Translations under genes and position numbers: made by a program
The notes under the pieces: model-generated
The model's database searches: none
What the model saw: the letters and a program-made list of their open reading frames with translations, nothing else
What the model was told of the DNA's origin: nothing
Shown here: positions 1 to 10,372 of the stretch, piece after piece
Layout of the letters: every line of letters begins with the position of its first letter
Numbering within the stretch: the first letter of the stretch is position 1
NCBI RefSeq assembly: GCF_901000735.1
Contig: NC_081544.1
Span: forward strand, 20,659,410 to 20,723,409
DNA length: 64,000 nt
Direction: 5' to 3'
Source: Corylus avellana
Lineage: Eukaryota; Streptophyta; Magnoliopsida; Fagales; Betulaceae

Positions 1-599
1 TGAAATATGATAACCTCTATAGAAGTTATAAAAAGAGAAACAATGCAATTTTTGGTGAAGAGTTGTACGTATTACATCCTATAAATATGGAACGGTGTCG
101 GAAAGTTCAACACACAATTTCAATCTGTCTTCCTGAATTTTAACCCTACCCAAAAAATCCTTCGAATTCATTTCTATTCAATCTCTTTCAATTTCCTTCA
201 AATGAGATGTCAGCTACGTACCCTCATTGATGACTTTGATGCGGCTGTCGAGCTCCATACGTGCTACTTTCAAGATGGCTTACATCATTGTCAACCAGCT
301 AAGAGCTTGAAATGGACATTCAAAGTTGCTGATTGCCCATGCATTCTACCGACCTACCAATCCCATAGCTGCAAGCAAATAAGACTGCAGAATGTTTTGA
401 TCACAATTTAATTAAGAACAACATGTTGAATATCAGTAGACTTTTTTTCTTTTCTTTTCTAGCAAACATGAAAAACAATAATGAACCTTTTATGCTTTAT
501 GTTTCCTTCATATCAATTGACAAAATGTATAATAATGATCAGACTTACTGGGCCATGAGTCAGAATAATTTTTAAATAATTTCTCAACTTTAATCAGGT
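1..599. repeat. Near-identical copy of 9774-10372, cut off by an assembly gap
   Basis: These 599 bases match 9774-10372 at a constant offset of 9773. Reading both, I see only two substitutions (152 versus 9925, 218 versus 9991). The match may continue left of the window. It ends exactly where a 100-N gap begins. In the second copy the next bases are the last codons of the DUF3326 gene, so this segment corresponds to the 3' flank of that gene. The near identity and the gap placement suggest an unmerged haplotype or contig overlap rather than an old duplication, but a recent true duplication is possible. Confidence 0.95.
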
Positions 600-699
600 N
601 NNNNNNNNNNNNNNNNNNNNNNNNNNNNNNNNNNNNNNNNNNNNNNNNNNNNNNNNNNNNNNNNNNNNNNNNNNNNNNNNNNNNNNNNNNNNNNNNNNN
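600..699. other. Assembly gap, 100 N
   Basis: Exactly 100 N, the conventional size for a gap of unknown length. The left edge stops within the repeated segment three bases into the DUF3326 stop region; the right edge starts unrelated sequence. Confidence 0.98.
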
Positions 700-1896
700 C
701 ATATTCTCCAATTAAAGACAAAAAGAAAAAAGAAGATAGAGGAAAGATAAATGTTTATATTAAAATAATATATAGAAAATCACTTTACATATTGGAAAAC
801 ACTGTTACAACCCTTGAGAGTTGGTTAAATATAAAAAATATAATGTGAGTAAGTTTTTATAATTTTTTTCTAAAAGACAAAAAAAAAAAAAAAAACATAT
901 AAAGCATCTACGGCTACTTCTCTTAGATCTTGCGAAGGTATGGTTGGAGTGATGATGAGAATCTTCCAATGATTGGACTCTGGACTGCCTGATGAGCACG
1001 TGTCTCACATGCATAAAATTAAAAGTCCAATGGAATGGAAGAAAGATGGGTAAAGCAATGGAGAGGATCCTATTGCCTTTGACCGCATACATGAGAATAG
1101 GGTAAGGAAGTCCCGGTGGACCACTAGGCTAGCTAGGAGCCTAGGATGGTGGGTGGTGGAGTCCAGTAATAATGCTTTGCTTATATAATACACAAAAACG
1201 AAAGGTCACAAAAAGTTTGGAATATTTGGCTTTGTTTAAGGTACACTCTTTCACATTTTGGGTGATTATTCATCTCTGTCCTTTCCATAAGGCTTCGAAC
1301 TCGGTCGGAGGACTTGGATTGGGACCCGAGATTATTACCCGAGTTGAAATAGGACACCGCAAAGGATGAATGGGAACGGAGCACGATACGGCCGTGCATG
1401 GAGGAAGACGATGACAATGACAATGACAACAACAACATGTATCATATCGATGGCTTGTGGTATGAGAATGGTGAGCAATTGCTCTGAATCACTGAGTCGG
1501 TGATTCCCACTATGAAACACAAAATCAATACAAGAAAATGAGAGAGAGAGAGATAAATGACGGAGACAATGAAAAGAAAATATTAAAAATTCAAAACATT
1601 TTACTCTAGTAATTCCCTACAAGTTGAAAATCATTGTAAAAAAATAATCTTTTAGAACTTAGAAGTGAAAAATGCTTCATATTAAATATTAATATGTGGG
1701 ATTTAGAGAATCTGTCGGAGATGGATGCATTTTATTAATTCCTAGAATTTCGTCCTTTGCTTAGTTAGTCATTGTTCTACTTATTAAATAATGCCTATGA
1801 GTTTCTCGAGCCTTAAAAAAATAAAAAATAAATTTAGAATTTTATGTTGGAACTAGAGTAATTTCGTATATATGGTTTTCCACTATCTAATTTAAG

Positions 1897-1938
<42 letters not shown>

Positions 1939-2587
1939 GGAGGCAGAGGGGAGGGTGTAAGGAGCTAATAATGTAAACCATTACTATATATGCTTATAAC
2001 AATCATTTAAAAGCTTAAAAAGCTCTCCTGCACATGCTTTAATTAAAAGCTGATAATAGCTATATTAGGTTATTATTAACCTTTTGTTTTTGTCTCTTGC
2101 AGAGTAATTATTCTAAAAATTTTGCCACGATTAATTTTCAAATATGAAAATTTACTGTAACACTTTCTACAATTATTTTAATTATTTCTTTCTTTTTTTC
2201 TTCTTCTCCTTCTCTTTCTCTCATAACAAACAATAAAAATAATATTTAAATAAAGTAGAGAGTCAAATAAATAATTTGATGATTTTGCATAAAAAAACTA
2301 GTAATTAAAATAAAAATATATATGTATTTTGAATAGGTAAAATAGCCAGTATTACTTGAAATGCTCTTAGAATATTAAAGTTATTGTCAGAATAATGGTA
2401 TAATTCGTTCTTCTTACCAATAACCAGATTAAATCCATTCTTAAATGGGACTCTAATATTGTAGTTCTAGACTGAACTTAATAAAATAATGCCGCCAAAT
2501 ATCTAAGCACCTTTTAATTATTTGGTTATTGACAAAGTACAAATGATTTGGGAATTTCGGAGCAGTACTTATTACATATAGAGACAG
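700..2587. other. Intergenic, no gene recognised
   Basis: AT-rich DNA with poly(A/T) tracts and a (TA)n microsatellite at 1901-1935. Short open frames here lack family resemblance, splice logic or codon-like composition. 900-1190 is less AT-rich and includes a CACGTG-type G-box core near 998, but no linked coding sequence was found. Confidence 0.6.
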
Positions 2588-2764
2588 NNNNNNNNNNNNN
2601 NNNNNNNNNNNNNNNNNNNNNNNNNNNNNNNNNNNNNNNNNNNNNNNNNNNNNNNNNNNNNNNNNNNNNNNNNNNNNNNNNNNNNNNNNNNNNNNNNNNN
2701 NNNNNNNNNNNNNNNNNNNNNNNNNNNNNNNNNNNNNNNNNNNNNNNNNNNNNNNNNNNNNNNN
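2588..2764. other. Assembly gap, 177 N
   Basis: 177 N with a poly(T) run directly to the right (2765-2783). The non-round size suggests an estimated gap; a homopolymer or repeat probably broke the assembly. Confidence 0.97.
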
Positions 2765-3044
2765 TTTTTTTTTTTTTTTTTTTCATTATCCAAACTTGAG
2801 TGGTTGAGGATCAAATAATGCAAGAAGGGTTAAATTTCGTGTAGCCCCTAAACTATTGGTCATTAAAAAAAAAAACTCTCACCAAATTGATGGGTTTGAC
2901 ACTTGCATCAAATTACCATTTTGTAACAATTAGTCCATTAGACCAAAATCTTACCATTTTGCCCGTAATTCACTCTTGAAAATCAATTTTTTCCTTTAAA
3001 AAGAAAAAGAAAAAAAAAAATGGAAAACTTGACTTACCGTACTT

Positions 3045-3405
3045 CTGATCTTTTATCACTTTTACAGTCATACTTTTAAACTTTAAAATATGTCAATTAG
3101 GGCTACCATCTTTTCGAAGTTCACAATGTCTACAATTTCGTCAAAATTTGCCTTTAAAACAAATGGTTGAAGAGTAAAATTTCAAAAATACTCCTAAGAT
3201 GATTATAAAATTACGAAAATATCTTAAATTTGGCCAGGGGTATTTTGAAAAATTTACTTCCTCTATTAAAATTTAACATTGAATTTAAACGGGAAGATTG
3301 ATGTTGGAAACTTTTGAAATATAGTAAGCCTAAATTGACACTTTTTAAAATTTAAAGGTATAATTATAAAAGTGATGACAAATTAGGAGTGATAAATAAA
3401 GTTCT
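3045..3405. mobile_element. Long-TIR MITE (non-autonomous DNA element)
   Basis: The left arm (about 3045-3140, containing atcacttttacagtcatac and atgtcaattagggct) is the inverted complement of the right arm (about 3295-3400, containing agcctaaattgacac and gtataattataaaagtgat). The arms are around 90-100 bases and imperfect; the interior is short and non-coding. The arms resemble those of the element at 27297-27735, so both probably belong to one family. Exact ends and a target duplication were not fixed. Confidence 0.65.
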
Positions 3406-4600
3406 TGCAAAAAGAAAAACGAAGACACACCATCTCGTGGCGAGCCTCCCAACCCTCAAAGGGCAGCTCACAGCCACCTCTAGCTGGCCAGCCCATTTGT
3501 GGTGGCTCGCAAGCCATCCTTAACACTCTTGTGGCCACCCCCTAGATTTGGTTTTTGGGTTGGCCAAACCTCCCCCATAAATTGTAGGGTGGTTAAGCCA
3601 CCATTTGGGTTGCTTCTCTATTTATTTTTTAAAAATTTTGTTTGTTTAGTTTAGTTTAATTTTTTTAAATTTTTTTTTTTTTAATTTTAATTTTATCAAA
3701 CCCATATAAAGAAACACTTTACACAGTATTTTCAGTATATAGTCGAGGCAAAGCCTGAATACCACAAGTTTTTCAAGGAAAAAAAAAAAAGAAAGAAGAA
3801 GAAGAAGAAGAAGAAATTGGTAGTTGAGGCCACGTTCTATCTACCCAAAGCCACGTAAAATCAAGCCAGAAGACGAATTAAAGGAGCTAGGGCCCAATGA
3901 AGGGATATTTTTTGATTGGTTAGGATTCTTTAGTTCACTTCAACTTCAAGCTAATAATCCACAGACGCTTGACTAGGATGGCTGATGGGTATTTTTGTTT
4001 CTACTATATATATATATATATATATCTTCTACGTAACAACTGGTTTTTTTCTTTATTTTCTTTTTCTGTTTAGTTTATTTTTTTCTTCCATTTTTTTTTT
4101 TTTTTTCACAGCAATAGAGTTTCACAGTAGTTTCACTTGTAGGAGAGAGACTTCGACAATTGTTTCTCAATAATGAGAAGGAGAGAGACCCAGTTGTGGA
4201 TAAGGTTATCTTTTCTGAGTCAGCATGATCCTAAATCCTCCAAAAAATTATGAACAGAATGAATGTTTCTCTTATCTTGTCACGTAGTTAACAAGATTTC
4301 AATAACTATTCATTATTTTAATAAAAAAAAAAAAGTTTAACAACTACTTCTTTCGAAGATGCCAACAACTCCAAGGGTGATGATGATGCCCTAAAATGGC
4401 ACCGACTACAGATATTAGTTTAAAATTGTCAAGATATTATTTATTGTGGAGATGATAAGTACAAAAAGTGATGGAGAGTGGCGGAGCCTACACCTGTATG
4501 AGGGGGGGCGGGGGGTTGGTCTGGGTGTGTGTGTGTGGAAATAACAATGATATACAACTTTTTACTAGAAAGTTCACTTTCTAGTTTCTGCTATAGATGA
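3406..4600. other. Intergenic, no gene recognised
   Basis: Contains a GC-richer stretch (3420-3610) rich in GGCCACC/GTGGCTGG-type words, also seen at 10770-10860 and 60360-60445, probably the interior of a dispersed MITE. A (GAA)n tract lies at 3796-3815, a (TA)n tract near 4005-4024, and a G-rich run near 4501-4520. No coding sequence was recognised. Confidence 0.5.
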
Positions 4601-4984
4601 GTTATTGTACCAATTATATATTGATTTATATGATAGAATTCATAATGAAATAGAAATAAAAATAAATTGCAGAATTAAAATAAACGAGAGACAGATTTTA
4701 ACGTGGTTTGGTCAACGACCTACATTTACAGATAAAGCCCAATGGGCTACATTAAGCTCTTATTGAATGATTGTTTACAATACAGAATACTCTATTTATA
4801 GAGCTTACACATAAATGTAATATTAATTAAATCTCTTAATTTAAGTAATTAAATCATAATTAAATCCTTAAATTAGGCTAATTTAATCTTCATTAATCAT
4901 AATAAAATCCCTAACTTTAGGGTCATTCAAATATACTATAACATTATATGTCCTTTTTACACTTGGTGGGTATGTTTATAGTAA
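4600..4984 (-). mobile_element. Solo-LTR-like remnant, minus strand
   Basis: Read on the minus strand, this has the look of a plant copia LTR R-U5 region: a TATA-like ctataaatagag (around 4795), a U5-like stretch with tcgttgaccaaaccacgtt (around 4700) and an AT-rich tail. No gag or pol is attached, so it is probably a solo LTR or LTR fragment. Ends and target duplication are not resolved. Confidence 0.45.
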
Positions 4985-5151
4985 GAGTAATGCAATATAC
5001 TATACCACTATTTTAATACTATTTGAGTGTGCTGATGTGGTATTGTCAATTTAGTGTTAAGGGTAAATTCATAATGACACGTCAACATAGTAGAATAGTT
5101 ATGAGATATTAGATTTAGTGATGTAGTCTATTGCATTATTCATATATTAAT
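4985..5151. mobile_element. Short MITE with gagtaatgcaata termini
   Basis: The left end reads gagtaatgcaatatacta and the inverted complement of the right end reads gaataatgcaatagacta, so about 16 of 18 terminal bases pair. The 167-base element is non-coding. No clear target duplication was seen. Confidence 0.6.
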
Positions 5152-5879
5152 ACGATGTTTAGCTCACCCCATTTTGCAGGGAGGATTTACAAAAAGAAGG
5201 AAGAAGGTTAGAGGGGGCTGATGGAATGACCAACGGTGCCCCTTCGATGCTCGAGTCAATATGAAAGGGGAATGAGAGGCGTCTGGATCTCTAATAAGCT
5301 ATGAAGAGTTATTTCTGTGAAACAATACGCCCAGGTTTCAATCGAGCTGACAAATCAATGACCCTAGATACTCTTTGGGCAATCGGTCCATTGGGCCTTT
5401 GGTTTTCCAGTCCGAAGGTTCTTCTTCAGGCGGCTTTGGATGACGGGCCGTTTGGAATGGCTCATTAGTAATTGGGCCTTCCAATAGTCCATCAATTACC
5501 TAGTTGACTAGTGTGCTAATCAAGCTAGGGGATCTGAAATTAGTCAGACGGGCTCCCTTATCTGGTCTATGGGCTTGTTTTGCCATGTTCTCGTTGAGCC
5601 ACCGGTTGGTCTTTCAATGGGAAAGCCTGACATTAGTGATTAGGCCCTCTAGTAGTTCCTCAATTTCATAATTGATTAGTGTGCTGATCAAACTAGAGGA
5701 TCTAAAATTAGTCCAATAGGCTTCCTAATCTCATCTCCGGCTTGCTTCATCATGTTCTCCTTGGGCCGCCAGTTGGTCTTTTGGCGGAGGTTTTCTTTGA
5801 AAGGCTTAGAGATTGGGTCCCCAAAAACCATACCACATCTAATTTTGAAAGTCAAGTGTTAATGTAATAAGAAGAAGAG
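5152..5879. repeat. Diverged tandem duplication, about 168 bp x 2, within repeat-like DNA
   Basis: 5464-5631 and 5632-about 5795 are two diverged direct copies. Both contain an attagt-attgggcc-like start, a gtgtgctgatcaa-ctag core and a ccggttggtctttc-like end. They differ by many substitutions, so the duplication is old. The surrounding segment has the higher GC and word usage of a decayed retroelement, but no coding motif was found. Confidence 0.7.
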
Positions 5880-6166
5880 AATAACTTCTATAAGGTCTTG
5901 ACACAATTCAAGACCTTTGTACTCTTCAATTAAAACATGATAAATCAGTGTAGAACAACATAACAAAAATAAGCAAAAGCACTTAATTTTTTTTTTTTTT
6001 TTTTTTCACCAAGACCCCGCGTTAAAACAAAAGATCTTATAGAATAAACTTTTCTATTCTTCTTACCTAGACCCACTACCAGCCAACATACCCGCTGCCG
6101 GCCAACCCAGATCACATCGGAGGCGACGCCGGCTGATCCAAATCAGCCTAGATCCAGACAGCACCA

Positions 6167-6197
<31 letters not shown>

Positions 6198-6598
6198 CGG
6201 TAGTAGAGATCAGACCGGTCGGCATCATCTCCGGCGTGATCTGGGCTGGCCGATTCAGATCAACCCAAATCCAGATGGCACCGACATCTCTCTCTCTCTC
6301 TCTCCGGCAGCAGAGATCAGACCAGTCGGCATGATCTGGATCGGCCGGCATTGTCTCCAACATGATCTAGGTTGGTCAGCATCGTCTCCAGCGTGGTCTG
6401 AGCTAGCTAGCGTCGAGTATAGTGGTTGGCGGTGGGTCTAGGTAGGAACAATATGAAAAGTTTATTCTATAATATCTTTTGTTTTAATGCACATGGGGTC
6501 TTGGTGAAAAAAAAATTAGGCTGCTTTGTCATACTCTTATCGCTCTTATTGAAGGGTACAAAAGTTTTGGTTTGTGCCAAGACCTTATAATAGTTATT
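5880..6598. mobile_element. Foldback-type element with long inverted arms and CT-repeat core
   Basis: Outer arms (5880-5950 and about 6535-6598) are inverted complements: ataacttctataaggtcttg on the left pairs with caagaccttataatagttat on the right. Inner arms (about 6003-6080 and 6425-6510) pair through caccaagacccc, aacaaaagat-ttatagaataaactttt and acctagacccac. The two arms cover roughly 150-250 bases each. The core (6090-6420) is GC-richer and holds two related units, each a (CT)n run followed by a ccgg-agcagagatcagacc-like block (CT runs near 6172-6197 and 6287-6303). A target duplication was not identified. Confidence 0.75.
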
Positions 6599-6612
6599 TT
6601 CTAGAAAAAAAA

Positions 6613-6788
6613 TGAATGATTAATGATATAAGGATGTCCTCTTAGAGGACTTCTAAATGTGATGTACCTTTTAAAATTATTTTTAAATTTGAGATAATTA
6701 TTATTAAATTTTGATCTATCAGTGATTTTAAATGCTACATCACATTTGGAAAGGACATAAAAAAGAAGTCTCCTTATATCATTACTCA
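6613..6788. mobile_element. MITE with about 55-bp inverted termini
   Basis: The left end tgaatgattaatgatataag and the complement of the right end tgagtaatgatataaggaga begin a pairing that continues to the shared word aaatgtgatgta in both arms. It abuts the foldback element at 5880-6598. It is 176 bases and non-coding. Confidence 0.65.
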
Positions 6789-7069
6789 TAAAAATTAAGC
6801 TTTATGAAAAAGATTGTCGAGATAGAAAAAATTTGCCAGTGTTGGTTATATTTTAGAATTTTTTTTTTTTTTTTTTTTTTGCCATTGCTCTCAAAGATTC
6901 GTTTTGTGTTGTGCTTATCTCTTGCAACCCACAGCTATCAATCCCTCACCTACCACACCGGAGTTTGCCCAATGGTGGGAGCGAGGTTAGGTGAGGGTAG
7001 ATGTAGGATATGCACAATCCTCATTTTAAATCCTACGTATCAAACACGACTCAAACCACACTAACCAAT

Positions 7070-7100
<31 letters not shown>

Positions 7101-7663
7101 AATCCACGTTCTTAAAGAATTTTACAAAAAAACCTAGGCCTACACTATGACAACATAAATAATGTTATTTAATAGATTGTTATATACTTAAAAGTTGCAA
7201 TACAACAAGATTAACATGACAGTAAAAATTACTCTTTTCTTTTTTTCTTTTTTCTTTTTTTCTTTTTTTTCTTTTTTAATACAAACATTGATCTAAGGGT
7301 TGGATTTTAGTTTGTGAAGATTAAGAGCAATTAGATTTTTCTTAAATTTAGAAAACTAAGCTACTTTTTACTTTTCTATTCAAAACTTTACAATAGCTTT
7401 TTTAATTATTTTTTATACTATTTAAATATTCTTTCAAATAAATGTAAGGGAAAGAGTAAGGAAAAAAAAAAAAAAAGGAAGCCTTTTTTAAACTAAAACA
7501 ATGGTAAGGGAAGTAAAAGTGCTACCCTAATCTAGAGTAGCACTTTTGGTTTCCTTAGGTCCCTTGGTTTAAGAACACCAAAGAATCTATTGCAGGGAGT
7601 TTAATTTTATGAGTTTTTCCTATATTTAAGAAAGAGAATGAAATTTAAAGAGCCTATTGCTAG
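6789..7663. other. Intergenic, no gene recognised
   Basis: Poly(T) near 6860-6880, a (TA)n tract at about 7074-7100 and a pyrimidine-rich block at 7230-7280. 7320-7420 resembles 27735-27800 (both contain ttcttaaatttagaaaac-like and acttttctattcaaa-like words), suggesting a further dispersed MITE. No gene was recognised. Confidence 0.5.
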
Positions 7664-9022
7664 TAAGGGTGTACAATGGCCGCAGGTATTTCCTCCAATT
7701 GCAACGGCAATTGGTTGGTTTAGGTGGTTATTCAATTTTAAATAAATGCAACAGCAACTGCTAGGCCAGTTAGCAATTATTGAAAGCCGATTATTAATCA
7801 GTAATTGCTTTTCAAGTAATAAGCCATTTTGAGCTTTTTGTATCAAGTTTGATTATGTGCCTCATTATAAAATCACAACTTCTCACTTCATTATTGTAAT
7901 AACTTCTCAATAGGTCTTATTGTAAAACTTCTCATTATTGTGAAAAAAAAAAAAAAAAAAAAACAGAAGCAAAATTTCAATTCACCTATAAGTTTGCTAG
8001 CAAACTGATCAGTGTTACCTGCTTACATAACGTGATGAGAACTAATTAGAGAGATTGATATGGTAAGATTTTTGAAGAATCTTGGACCTCCTATAGTAAA
8101 ATTTTCGAGAAATCATAAACCTGCTATGAGCAATTGCTCTCAACTCTTACAAACGCAAGGTTTGCATAATTTACTTGATTGATTTTTATTCAATAGCAAT
8201 GCAGGCTTAAATAACAAAATATAAAAAAAGAGTCCCAAGAAAAACAAACTTCAATGTAGACCATAACTCAACTACTAACATAATTAAATATATTCCTATT
8301 AACACATTGACACTAAGAGTCCTACACACAACAATAATAAAACAATACAACAACTAATGAATGAACAATTAGTAAAACACTAATGAACGGAATAACCTAA
8401 TAGATTATACTTCCTAACAGATAATACTACTTCCTAAGAGACCTGCTATCTAACAATAATTACACGTAACAATCAGTGTCACCTATTCCAACCTTCACTG
8501 GAAGCCATTCTCATACCTTCCCAAATCCCTCAATGTAATTCCCAATTCTGATCAATTATAATGCCATTGCAAACCCAAAATATCCCAACAAGGCAACAAC
8601 CAGTACCTACTGCCAAATCATCAACATCGTCCCCAATGGGTAACTTAATTGGCTTGGAACCATGCTTTATGAAATGGAGGTCATTAGTTAGAATACTATC
8701 TTCCCCTTTTCTCTTTCCTTACATGGACATGTCAAAAAAAAAAAAAAAAACTAACAACATCAAGCCCATCAAATTTAACACTTCCTACTCCATAAAAATC
8801 CAACAACAATACAATTTTGGCCTTTAGATTTTATTTATTATTATTTTTTTAATATGTAATATATATTATAAAGTAATTATTGGTTATCCGGTTATTAAGC
8901 GCTTTTGTTAATTCCTATAACCACTAATAACAATTGGCCTACGCAGTTATGAGGTTATAGGGTTTCAATTATACGGTTAGAAGTTATTATCGATTAATAA
9001 CTGCCACGCTTGTACACCCTTA
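7664..9022. mobile_element. Non-autonomous hAT-like element, 1.36 kb
   Basis: The ends are taagggtgtac on the left and gtacaccctta on the right, perfect 11-base inverted termini. The 8-base flanks attgctag (7656-7663) and gttgctag (9023-9030) differ by one base, matching the 8-bp duplication typical of hAT insertions. The interior carries no transposase and includes a poly(A) at about 7943-7963 and repeat-like DNA (7965-8560), perhaps a later nested insertion whose limits I could not fix. Confidence 0.75.
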
Positions 9023-9773
9023 GTTGCTAGTGCTCTAAGAACAATATAGATCTTGAACTTTAGTTTTATTTTTTCCCCTAAGTAGGACGGTTCTAACCTT
9101 TTTATTTTTGTATTTTTTTAATAATGCTATATACTCAACTCTCATTTCACTTTTATACAACTATGCTACTATAGCCATACCCATAAACTATTCGATCGTC
9201 CGTTATTAAGAAAAGAAAAAATCTAAGCAACTCAATTGAATGGGAATGCAACGGGAGTTTTTGGCAAGTTAGATTGTGACATAAATGATAGATGTGCGAG
9301 GCCCAGTAAGATTAAATCATGACGAATTATTGGACCTAGGTTAACTTTTTCACTTTTTTGTCTTGTCTCTTTCTTGATAGAAAGGTAGAGGCTTTCTTTT
9401 CAGAAAAGAGAATCCCATCACTTTTTGGTCATCAGATAATCGGTACAGGTAAAAATAGAATCAGATTAAAAAAAAAAAAAAAAAAAGCTGCTAGGTGTCC
9501 CAAAATTCTTCACAAATGTGAAAAACACTATTTTGAGAAGGAACGTAAGACAAAGGAGAGAGAACGATAATTTTTTAAGAAAAAAATGCTTGCCATATCA
9601 TTAGGGAAGCATTTTGAGAAGAATCCCTTGAGATGTCTAGCATTATCCCCCCCCAAAAAAAAAACCATGTTTGTTACAAAATTACATCCATAATTAACCT
9701 AACACTAAAAAAAAATGATGTATGGGATGATCACACCATAACGCATGGTCATCCCGACGCGAAAATATCTTCA
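9023..9773. other. Intergenic, no gene recognised
   Basis: AT-rich, with A-runs at 9468-9485 and a C-run at about 9649-9656. No family resemblance in any frame. Confidence 0.5.
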
Positions 9774-10372
9774 TGAAATATGATAACCTCTATAGAAGTT
9801 ATAAAAAGAGAAACAATGCAATTTTTGGTGAAGAGTTGTACGTATTACATCCTATAAATATGGAACGGTGTCGGAAAGTTCAACACACAATTTCAATCTG
9901 TCTTCCTGAATTTTAACCCTACCCGAAAAATCCTTCGAATTCATTTCTATTCAATCTCTTTCAATTTCCTTCAAATGAGATGTCAGCTACATACCCTCAT
10001 TGATGACTTTGATGCGGCTGTCGAGCTCCATACGTGCTACTTTCAAGATGGCTTACATCATTGTCAACCAGCTAAGAGCTTGAAATGGACATTCAAAGTT
10101 GCTGATTGCCCATGCATTCTACCGACCTACCAATCCCATAGCTGCAAGCAAATAAGACTGCAGAATGTTTTGATCACAATTTAATTAAGAACAACATGTT
10201 GAATATCAGTAGACTTTTTTTCTTTTCTTTTCTAGCAAACATGAAAAACAATAATGAACCTTTTATGCTTTATGTTTCCTTCATATCAATTGACAAAATG
10301 TATAATAATGATCAGACTTACTGGGCCATGAGTCAGAATAATTTTTAAATAATTTCTCAACTTTAATCAGGT
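9774..10372. repeat. Second copy of the 1-599 segment (3' flank of the DUF3326 gene)
   Basis: Near-identical to 1-599 (two substitutions seen). Here it continues without a break into the last exon of the DUF3326 gene, whose stop codon is at 10367-10369, so this is the intact context. A 69-codon frame on the plus strand (9975-10184) is present in both copies but resembles no family I know. Confidence 0.95.

Noticed and set aside
202..411. 69-codon plus-strand frame, repeated at 9975-10184
   Set aside because: Its presence twice only reflects the duplicated segment. No family resemblance, and it lies in the 3' flank of the minus-strand DUF3326 gene.
5464..5795. Tandem units as a CRISPR-like array
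   Set aside because: Only two long diverged units without spacers, in plant nuclear DNA.
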